Below are positions 1 through 8,333 of a stretch of 64,000 nt of DNA, in pieces. The notes below the pieces were generated by a model. That model had not been told where the DNA came from and did no database searches. It worked only from the letters and a program-made list of their open reading frames with translations. A program made the translations under genes and the position numbers. Source of the stretch: an uncultured Verrucomicrobiota bacterium (GTDB lineage Bacteria; Verrucomicrobiota; Verrucomicrobiia; Limisphaerales; UBA9464); NCBI GenBank assembly GCA_903922605.1, contig CAIXUG010000058.1, positions 1 to 64,000 of the forward strand, given 5' to 3'. The first letter of the stretch is position 1. Each line of letters opens with the position of its first letter.

Positions 1-52
1 GTCCCCGCGAGCCGGGGCTTGATAGGCCTGGGGCGGCACGGTTCGCGGGGAC
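1..52. repeat. Inverted repeat at window edge
   Basis: Arms at about 1-14 and 39-52 are complementary except for one position and enclose a GC-rich loop. The element lies downstream of the minus-strand FMN reductase gene. It could be a transcription terminator stem or one of the palindromic elements seen elsewhere in the window. It may continue beyond the left edge. Confidence 0.45.
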
Positions 53-109
53 GCTCGCCCCACCAGCCGCCCTTCATTCGGGCTCACCCAGCGTTCCCTC
101 ACCTGCGGT

Positions 110-667
110 TCATGCAGCCCGCAGCGACTTGCCACGGAGCTGCTCGACGAAGGTGACGTATTCCGCCGCCTGCTCCCGTAGGCGCTTGGTCAGGTCGACA
201 TTGGCGAATTCGCCCTGGTCGTTGAGTGAGTTGTTGATGCCGGGCATGAAGACGCGCTTGGGGAATACGTAGGCGTTGCGGTAGCCGAAGATGGCCGTCA
301 GTTGCTCGACGCTGCGGAGCGCGCCCCAGATTCCGGCGGACAGACCGACGAAGGCCACTGGCCGCGCCTCGAAACTCTCGGGAAACTTGAGGTGGTCAAT
401 GAACACCTTCAGCACGCCGGGGAAGGAGCCGTTGTATTCGGGCGTCACGACGACCAGGCCGCTGGCATCGAGCACCGCCTGTGCGAATGGCGCGAAGGCT
501 TCCGGCTTCTCGGCGTAGGCTCCGGGCAGGAACAGCTCGGACGGCAGGCTGTGCAGATCAAGCACGCGCGTGGGCACGCCCAGCTCGCGATAGATGCCTT
601 CAATGACGGCGGTGATTTTGCGGGTGTTGGAGCCGGGACGGTTGGTGCCGGAGATAAGCGTGATCAT
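110..667 (-). CDS. NADPH-dependent FMN reductase family protein
   Basis: Predicted cytoplasmic flavodoxin-fold oxidoreductase of the NADPH-dependent FMN reductase (SsuE/ChrR/azoreductase-like) family, 185 residues, which is normal for the family. The N-terminal phosphate-binding loop is visible as SGTNRPGSNTRK (about residues 6-17). The flavin-contacting PEYNGSFPG motif is at about 76-84. The start is an ATG at 667. The actual substrate (quinone, chromate, azo compound or free FMN) cannot be read from the sequence. The gap upstream, before the peptidase gene, contains a short CTTTCCCA-type oligo-repeat near 750-776. Confidence 0.9.
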   Translation of the reverse strand: MITLISGTNRPGSNTRKITAVIEGIYRELGVPTRVLDLHSLPSELFLPGAYAEKPEAFAPFAQAVLDASGLVVVTPEYNGSFPGVLKVFIDHLKFPESFEARPVAFVGLSAGIWGALRSVEQLTAIFGYRNAYVFPKRVFMPGINNSLNDQGEFANVDLTKRLREQAAEYVTFVEQLRGKSLRAA

Positions 668-787
668 GTTCGGTGGATGGTTTGGCGTTACAAGGCTTCG
701 GATATTGCGACGGCAACCCTGCCCTACCTGCCCTCCGACTGCACTCTCTCACTTTCCCACTTTCCCACCCGCTCACTTACCCGTCTC

Positions 788-3193
788 TCACTCCGCATTC
801 CGATTGGGCGGCTCATTCCCCATCAGGTGGCGCACGAAGAAATCCTGCAGGCGCCGCTGGCCGTAGGCCCCACCGGCACCGTGGTTGCCGTTGGGCACGA
901 CCAGCAGGTCGAAGTCCTTGTTCGCCCTGATGAGCGCATCGACGAGGCGGTAGGTGGATTCCGGCGGCACGTTGTCGTCCACCTCGCCGACGACGAGGAA
1001 GAGGTGGCCCTTGAGCTTGCCCGCGTTGTCGATGTTGGAGCATTCGGCATACTGCGGTCCGACGGGATAGCCCATCCACTGCTCGTTCCACGAAGCCTTG
1101 TCCATGCGGTTGTCGTGGCAACCGCAATTCGCGACGGCCGCTTTGTAAAATTCCGGATGGAACAGCACGGCGCCCGCCGCGTTTTGTCCGCCCGCCGAGG
1201 TGCCGTAGATGCCCACGCGCGAAATGTCGTACCACGGATATTTCGCCGCGACCGCATGGTGCCAGAGAATGCGGTCAGGAAACCCGGCGTCCTTCAGATT
1301 CTTGAAGCACACGTCGTGAAACGCCTTCGAGCGGAAGCCCGTGCCCATCGCGTCCATCTGGACGACGACGAAGCCCAGGTCCGTCAGGCCGGAAAAGCGG
1401 CTGCCGGCGCTGAAGGACTTCGGCGTGTAAGCGCCCTGCGGGCCGGCATAGATGGATTCGATGACCGGATATTTCTTCGCCGGATCGAAGTTCTTGGGCC
1501 GGCAGATGATGCCCCAAATGTCGGTCTTCCCATCGCGGGCCTTGGACACAAACACCTCGGGGGCGGTCCAACCCTTGGCCATCAGTGCGCCCGTGTCCGC
1601 CGTTTCCAGCGGGCACACGAGCTTGCCATCGGAGGTGCGCCGCAATTCGGTGACAGGCGGCGCGTCCACGCGGGAATAGGTATCGATCAGCCAGGTGCGG
1701 TCCGGCGAAAACTCGACGGTGTGGTTGCCGTTGCCTTCGGTGAGCGCGACCAGGCCGGAGCCGTCGATGTTCACGCGATAATAATGGAGAAAGTACGGAT
1801 CCTGACCGGCATTGCGGCCGCCGGCGTGAAACCAGATCTGGCGCTTCCCCTCGTCGATCTTGTCGATGCCGCGCAGCACCCATTCACCCTTCGTGATCTG
1901 CTTCATCGTGCCGGTGGTTCGGTCCACCAGAAAGAGGTGCCGCCAGCCATCCAGCTCGGAGACGTAGATCAGCTCGTCGGTCTGTTCGAGCCAGTTGACG
2001 AGGCTGAGCCGAAGCATCTCGGTATGGGTCGTCCAGATGAAGGTGTTCGACTTTTCATCCACCAGGTTTTGGACGCTGCCGGAATATCGATCCACCTGGA
2101 TCACCCGGAAACGCTGGTGGCCACGGTCATCCTGCTGGTAGGCGAACTTCGTGCCCGCCTTGTTCCAATGCACGTCCGGCTGGAGCCACTCGTGCTCGAA
2201 GCGATCCACCGCCGGCTTGGTCTGCTTGCCGGTGGCGACGTCGAACACGTTCAGCTCGTACTTGGGAAATTTGTCCCCCGGCAGCGGATACGGCCGGCTG
2301 GCCAGGGTGGCGCGACCACCTCCGGGCGGCGACGAGCGGATGAGGTAAACCTCCTTGCGCTCGCCCGGCTCGATACGGAAGGCCACGACGGTCTTGGAAT
2401 CCGGTGACCACGAGACGTGGCCATAAGGCACTTCCTCCGTTCCATCGGTGGTCAGCTTCCGCTCGCTTCCGCCCTCTTTCGCCCGCAGGACCAGGTTGTG
2501 CTCATGCACCACGGCGGTCCATTTGCCATCCGGCGATTCATCGCGATTGCTCCGGCGTGAGGGCACGTTGGAATCGTCATCATCGGCATTGGCACGCCGC
2601 CGGTTTCCTATCTCCCGCTGACTGTCCTCCGGCAGTTTGAGCGTCACTCCTTCCAGCTTGGAGCACGCGTAGGACTGCAGGTCGCACTGCCAGGCGGTTT
2701 CCTCAACCTTGAAGCGGATCGCCTTGCCATCCGCTGTGAACTCGATGGCCGCAAACGGCAGCTTATCGCCGGTCAGTTCCTTGCCCGAGGCTTTTGCCAG
2801 GGAGACCGCCAGCCGGGCGTGATCGAAAGCTGGAGTTCGTGTCCCTTGCGCCGCATCGACCAGGACGAACTCCTTCGCCCCGTCGGCCAGATCGTTGCGG
2901 TACCAGAAAAGGGTGCCGCCCTCCAGCCAGTGCGGCGCCACCCGGTCGCGGAACACCAGGCGCGGTGTCTGACCAGCACCACGACTGGCCTGCGGAGATG
3001 GATGCTCCCCTGCCCCGTCACCATCGGAAAAGATGTCCGCCGGAGCGCCGTCCCCGCTCATGACTTGGATAGGAAGCGCGTGCTCGGGCACCGATGAGGA
3101 GCCCACCAGGTGACCACCGGAAAGCAGACCGATAAACGTACTGAACCACGTGCCCATCAGTACGAGTCGTGAGAGACGATTTTTCATGTGCAT
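788..3193 (-). CDS. S9 family serine peptidase (DPP IV-like)
   Basis: Secreted prolyl-oligopeptidase-family enzyme of 801 residues. An N-terminal signal sequence (MKNRLSRLVLMGTW...) is followed by a long beta-propeller region of the DPPIV_N type and a C-terminal alpha/beta hydrolase. The catalytic serine sits in GTSAGG at about residue 666. The aspartate is in the VDDN segment at about 739-740 and the histidine in NGNHG at about 771, giving a complete triad in the expected order. I chose the ATG at 3193 because an in-frame upstream start at 3256 would place charged, non-signal sequence before the hydrophobic segment. Likely role: dipeptide or oligopeptide release from exogenous proteins in the periplasm. 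Confidence 0.93.
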   Translation of the reverse strand: MHMKNRLSRLVLMGTWFSTFIGLLSGGHLVGSSSVPEHALPIQVMSGDGAPADIFSDGDGAGEHPSPQASRGAGQTPRLVFRDRVAPHWLEGGTLFWYRNDLADGAKEFVLVDAAQGTRTPAFDHARLAVSLAKASGKELTGDKLPFAAIEFTADGKAIRFKVEETAWQCDLQSYACSKLEGVTLKLPEDSQREIGNRRRANADDDDSNVPSRRSNRDESPDGKWTAVVHEHNLVLRAKEGGSERKLTTDGTEEVPYGHVSWSPDSKTVVAFRIEPGERKEVYLIRSSPPGGGRATLASRPYPLPGDKFPKYELNVFDVATGKQTKPAVDRFEHEWLQPDVHWNKAGTKFAYQQDDRGHQRFRVIQVDRYSGSVQNLVDEKSNTFIWTTHTEMLRLSLVNWLEQTDELIYVSELDGWRHLFLVDRTTGTMKQITKGEWVLRGIDKIDEGKRQIWFHAGGRNAGQDPYFLHYYRVNIDGSGLVALTEGNGNHTVEFSPDRTWLIDTYSRVDAPPVTELRRTSDGKLVCPLETADTGALMAKGWTAPEVFVSKARDGKTDIWGIICRPKNFDPAKKYPVIESIYAGPQGAYTPKSFSAGSRFSGLTDLGFVVVQMDAMGTGFRSKAFHDVCFKNLKDAGFPDRILWHHAVAAKYPWYDISRVGIYGTSAGGQNAAGAVLFHPEFYKAAVANCGCHDNRMDKASWNEQWMGYPVGPQYAECSNIDNAGKLKGHLFLVVGEVDDNVPPESTYRLVDALIRANKDFDLLVVPNGNHGAGGAYGQRRLQDFFVRHLMGNEPPNRNAE

Positions 3194-3395
3194 CCGGCCT
3201 TCACCACGATGAGTGAGGCGACGAGAAAATGGTGGAAATTGGAAACGCGAACACATCGAACCGTCGCCATGCTTACTCCACCAGATCTGGCCAGACTAGG
3301 TGCGGATTGACACTCCAAGGCCACATTCGTTCCCGCCTCGGCATCGCACTGTTCCGTTTGGCAAGGACCGCGCGCCGGGAATCGTTCCTGCCGCA

Positions 3396-3515
3396 GTAGG
3401 TCAGGCTGCCAGCCTGACAGGTACGACGGGCTGCCAGCCCGCCGAAAAAGTGCCGCGTCGTAACCGACGGGCTGGCAGCCCGTCGTACGATGTCGGGCCA
3501 GCGGCCCGACCTACC
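3396..3515. repeat. Cluster of palindromic GTAGGTC/GACCTAC elements
   Basis: The 465-bp gap between the divergent peptidase and aldolase genes has no convincing gene. It contains a nested palindrome: GTAGGTCAGGCTGCCAGCC at 3396, a GTACGACGGGCTGCCAGCC unit at about 3421, its inverted copy at 3464-3488, and a closing unit ending CGGCCCGACCTAC at about 3515. Outer and inner arms pair with each other, and single units fold on their own. This is REP/BIME-like organisation. The rest of the gap must hold the promoters of both flanking genes, but none is recognisable. Confidence 0.7.
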
Positions 3516-3658
3516 AGGGAGGCTCCGCCCGGCGCGTCTTCCGCACCAAGTGCAACCCCGCGTTCCCTTCACGCCCCACTGCCAAGCCATGCTTCAGCTT
3601 ACTTGCTTCGGCGGTCAGTCATGGTTTCCTTCGCGCAACGAAACAACACTTCACCTCC

Positions 3659-4723
<1,065 letters not shown>

Positions 4724-4860
4724 GAAATCAGGAAGCTCTTTGGCAAGAGATACCCCGATGGGTCTTCACATTGTTAGAACGAACCTGAAGGCGCGCCGCA
4801 CCTGCTCCCCAAATCGGACGCTCTTGCCTTGGGCAAGTTTTCCAAGCCTTTGGCCCTCCC

Positions 4861-4967
4861 AAGTAGGACGGCGCGGCCCGCCCGTCTTCCATATATGTGT
4901 TCTCTGGCCCCACGCTCGCTGAAGACGAAGAAGAAATTAGAAGACGGGCGGGCCGCCCATCCTACTT
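4861..4967. repeat. Long inverted repeat (AAGTAGGA...TCCTACTT)
   Basis: Near-perfect complementary arms lie at 4861-4889 and 4940-4967, both containing a GGCCCGCCCGTCTTC or GAAGACGGGCGGGCC core. They enclose a 50-bp loop that is much lower in GC. The element sits in the 344-bp gap after the aldolase gene. It may act as a terminator, but its terminal GTAGGA/TCCTAC resembles the element at 3396-3515, suggesting a dispersed repeat family. I see nothing else in 4724-5067. Confidence 0.7.
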
Positions 4968-5067
4968 TGTGGAAAGGCAGCGGCTGCGCCGTGCCGGTCA
5001 GCTGAAATCCCGCGACACATGCGTGGGTGCCGATTAGCCTTGGCTCGCCAATAACACGCCTTGGAAC

Positions 5068-8000
5068 ATGCCCACGCCACCCAAAGCCCTGCGTCGCCGA
5101 CCGGATGACCTCGCCCTGTTCACGGGGCGCAAGGCGGAGCGCGAACGGTTGGAACAGCTCATTGCGACGCTGCTAGGCCAGTCCACCAGCCCTGCCCCGC
5201 TCATCACGCAGTTCCACGGGCTGGGCGGCATCGGCAAATCCTTCCTGCGGCTTTGGATTGAGCAATACTGGAAGGATCTACCACCCGCTGATCACAAACG
5301 TCTGCGCCTCGCCGCGATCAATTTGGATGTCGCCCACGTCTGGACCCTCAGCACTCCGGTGGCTGATTTTTGGTGGCAAGTCCGCATGGCCGTGAACCGC
5401 GCGGGCATCCCTACCGTCTTCTGCGATGATCTCTATTTCACTTTGTGGAAGCGACTGCATCCGGGCCACGCCAAGCCGGAGCACAAGGGCTTTTTCGGGG
5501 AACTGCTGGAAGGCTGCTCCAAGGCCGCCGAAGGCGGCGAAGTCGCTTCCCATGCCGACCCAGCGCTGGATGGCTTACGAGAGCTTCTCAAGGAAGTGCA
5601 GGATTCCGTAAAGAGTCTGAAACTCGTCAACAGCCTCGCCACCTATCTGCGGGATCGTCACCGGCAACGCCACGTCAAAGAAAGGGTGGGCTTCGATCCT
5701 GCCAGCCTCGACGAGGCCCAACAGGTAAACCGCCTGCCGGAATTTATCGCCCGCGATGTGCAGGACTATCTCACCGATCACCCAAAGCACGCCTTCGCCC
5801 TGCTAGTGGATGGCTTTGAGCGGGTGCAATCCGTTACTGGTGGGGATGACATCCAGCACAGCTTCGAACGGTTTTGCGGATGCGTCGCGCTTGGCGGAGA
5901 AGCAGCCCGGCGGGCCGCCGTGGTGGTGTTCGGTCGCGATCCGCTGAAATGGGACACCCTTTATTCCGATCCCGAGTGGCCACGCTACTGGTCACTCCAG
6001 CCGGTCACCGGATGGCCGGAGCCAGACGCCCGCGCGTTCCTTCTTACGGCTGAGTCGGAGTATGACCAAATCGGCGACACCGGGACCGCCACCCGCATTC
6101 GTCAGCACAGCGCGGCGATTCTTCAGGCCGCCTATAGCGAGAAGGTTGGCCCGGTCATCGGCTCCTGGCATCCCTTCCACCTCGCGCTGGCGGTGGACAT
6201 GGTGGCGGACCACGGTGCCAAGTTCACCGAGGAGATGCTGGGGCTCACGCCGCATGACCTCCTCGACCGCTTCACCCGCTACCTCGATACCGAACGCCGC
6301 CGTGCTTATCACCTCTTTGCCCTAGCGGTGGATTTCGATGAGCCGATCTTCCGGTTCTTTGTCGAACAGCACCTGCTGCCCGGCTACGGCGTGACGCAGT
6401 TTGCCGAAGCCGCCACACCATGGGCCTCGTATGTTACCGAGTCACGCATCACACCCGGCCGCTACCGGTTCCATCGGCTAATGCAGGAGATGCTTCTCCG
6501 CAGCCTGCGGGAGAATGACGCTTACCTTGCTGCCGCCCGCCAAGACCTCGGAGCCCTACTCGACCACTTCCTGACGGCCAGCCGGTTTGTAAACGAGGCC
6601 GCACTGGATGCACCCAAGCTCGCGGCCTACGCCCGTGGATTGGAGATCCTGCTCTATCATGCCGAGGATTCGCTTGGAAACCCGCCCTCTCCCCCTGACC
6701 TCCGAGCCTTACTCATGCCGGATAAAGTATGCCAATTATTCAGGCGGTTTCAGCAGGGGTTCGGAGCAGGTTCTCGAGCTGCCTTTCGTCTACCCTTTCA
6801 TGAGCGCCTGGCTCGATACGCTGAAATGGCGCTAGACGAAATCTCCACAGAGGCTGCCTACGTCTACAATGAAGTCGCTGTGTGCCATCAAGTTTTGGCC
6901 GCGTTTGAAAAGGCCGAACCGCTTCTACGCCGAGCGATCGCGATCGACGAATTGAATTACGGGGCCAACCATCCTCAGATCGCGATTCATCTCAACAATT
7001 TGGCGCAATTGCTCCTATCCACGAACCGGCTAAAAGATGCTGAGCCACTCCTGCGGCGAGCTTTGATGATCTGCGAGACTGCTTACGGCCTCCATCATCC
7101 TGAGATTGCTATCCGTCTCAACAATCTGGCGCAACTGCTACAACCCACAAACCGATTGGGAGAAGCTGAACGGTTGCTTCGAAGGGCAATACGGATTGGA
7201 GAAATCAGCTATGGGGTCGACCATCCTATATTTGCTACTCAGCTCAACAATTTGGCGCAGGTGCTTCAGGCAACCAACCGACTAAAAGAGGCCGAACCGC
7301 TAGTGCGGAGGGCTCTAGCAGTCGGCGAGCTCAATCTTGGGGCCGATCATCCTTTGGTTGCCAGTCGCCTCAGTAACTTGGCCCAGTTGCTTCAAGCAAG
7401 CAACCGTCTGAAAGAAGCGGAACCGCTGTTACGGCGGGCACTTGCTATCGATGAGGCCGCCTATGGAATCGACCATCCCGACGTCGCTGCTGACCTCAAC
7501 AATTTGGCCCAGTTGCTTCAAGCCACGAATCGACTGCAAGAGGCGGAGCCATTGATGCGAAGGGCGCTGGCTATCGATGAGGTCATCTACGGCATCAATC
7601 ATCCCACTGTTGCAATCCGTCTCAACAATCTGGGGGCCTTGCTGAAGGCCACCAACCGACTGGGAGAAGCCGAGGTACTCATGCGCCAAGCACTGAGTAT
7701 TGATGAGGCCAGTTATGGGGCTGATCACCCTAAAGTCGCAATCCGTCTCAACAATCTAGCTTCATTGCTGGATGCCACGAACCGTCCGGCAGAGGCCGAA
7801 CCCTTGATGCGTCGGGCACTTTCAATCGATGCGGCCAATTACGGCCCCGGTCATCCCAAAGTCGCCATCCGCCTCAACAATCTGGCCACGATTCTGAAAG
7901 TGGGAGACCGGATGGGAGAGGCGGAGCTGCTGGTGCGTCGTGCGCTGGCAATTGACGAGATCAGTTATGAAGCTGATCACCCAAGAATAGCTATAGATCT

Positions 8001-8232
8001 TAATAATTTAGCACAATTGCTGAGGGCTATGAAGCGATTAGAGGAAGCTGAGCCGCTTGCCCACCGGCAATTGGAAATCCTTCTCAACTTCACCAAAACC
8101 ACCGATCATCGCCATCCTCTCTTAGAACAAGCTTTCTCCAATTATGCCAACTTGCTTAGCGAAATCGGTCTCACTGGCCAGCAAATAGATAAAAAAATAG
8201 CGCACTTGGTAAGCAAGTGCGGCTTTGGGTAG
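5068..8232 (+). CDS. STAND-type P-loop NTPase with TPR repeats
   Basis: A 1054-residue cytoplasmic protein. A P-loop is visible as GLGGIGKS at residues 51-58 and a Walker B-like strand ending LLVDGFE near 245-251. This layout is typical of NB-ARC/STAND ATPases. A helical linker follows. About ten 42-residue tetratricopeptide repeats run from roughly residue 590 to 1010, each with the consensus LNNLAQLL-ATNRL-EAEPL-RRAL-IDE-YG-DHP, like kinesin-light-chain TPRs. The ATPase starts near the N-terminus, so there is no room for a classical effector domain in front. STAND-TPR proteins often sense ligands and oligomerise in signalling or antiphage defence. That role is an inference here, as no effector is adjacent. 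GC content drops in the TPR half. Confidence 0.85.
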   Translation: MPTPPKALRRRPDDLALFTGRKAERERLEQLIATLLGQSTSPAPLITQFHGLGGIGKSFLRLWIEQYWKDLPPADHKRLRLAAINLDVAHVWTLSTPVADFWWQVRMAVNRAGIPTVFCDDLYFTLWKRLHPGHAKPEHKGFFGELLEGCSKAAEGGEVASHADPALDGLRELLKEVQDSVKSLKLVNSLATYLRDRHRQRHVKERVGFDPASLDEAQQVNRLPEFIARDVQDYLTDHPKHAFALLVDGFERVQSVTGGDDIQHSFERFCGCVALGGEAARRAAVVVFGRDPLKWDTLYSDPEWPRYWSLQPVTGWPEPDARAFLLTAESEYDQIGDTGTATRIRQHSAAILQAAYSEKVGPVIGSWHPFHLALAVDMVADHGAKFTEEMLGLTPHDLLDRFTRYLDTERRRAYHLFALAVDFDEPIFRFFVEQHLLPGYGVTQFAEAATPWASYVTESRITPGRYRFHRLMQEMLLRSLRENDAYLAAARQDLGALLDHFLTASRFVNEAALDAPKLAAYARGLEILLYHAEDSLGNPPSPPDLRALLMPDKVCQLFRRFQQGFGAGSRAAFRLPFHERLARYAEMALDEISTEAAYVYNEVAVCHQVLAAFEKAEPLLRRAIAIDELNYGANHPQIAIHLNNLAQLLLSTNRLKDAEPLLRRALMICETAYGLHHPEIAIRLNNLAQLLQPTNRLGEAERLLRRAIRIGEISYGVDHPIFATQLNNLAQVLQATNRLKEAEPLVRRALAVGELNLGADHPLVASRLSNLAQLLQASNRLKEAEPLLRRALAIDEAAYGIDHPDVAADLNNLAQLLQATNRLQEAEPLMRRALAIDEVIYGINHPTVAIRLNNLGALLKATNRLGEAEVLMRQALSIDEASYGADHPKVAIRLNNLASLLDATNRPAEAEPLMRRALSIDAANYGPGHPKVAIRLNNLATILKVGDRMGEAELLVRRALAIDEISYEADHPRIAIDLNNLAQLLRAMKRLEEAEPLAHRQLEILLNFTKTTDHRHPLLEQAFSNYANLLSEIGLTGQQIDKKIAHLVSKCGFG
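6847..8100 (+). repeat. 126-bp tandem repeat encoding TPR units
   Basis: Around ten in-register copies of a 126-bp unit, each encoding one 42-residue TPR. The most conserved DNA words are those for LNNLAQLL and EAEPLLRRAL. The last copies, after about 7990, are more divergent and AT-richer. Such arrays can expand or contract by recombination. Confidence 0.85.
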
Positions 8233-8333
8233 GTGCCCAGACTTTTCCTCACCGCCACCAGTTACGCCCGATCACGGTGTGGAAGTCGAACCGCCTCTCG
8301 TCTGCTACTTGGCTTCGCTATTTCGACGCAATT

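Noticed and set aside
302-2407. Long plus-strand open frame (about 700 codons)
   Set aside because: Antisense to the FMN reductase and S9 peptidase genes, with composition of a GC-rich shadow frame and no domain signatures.
6847-8100. CRISPR-like periodicity
   Set aside because: Units are 126 bp and fully coding for TPRs; there are no constant short repeats with unique spacers anywhere in the window.
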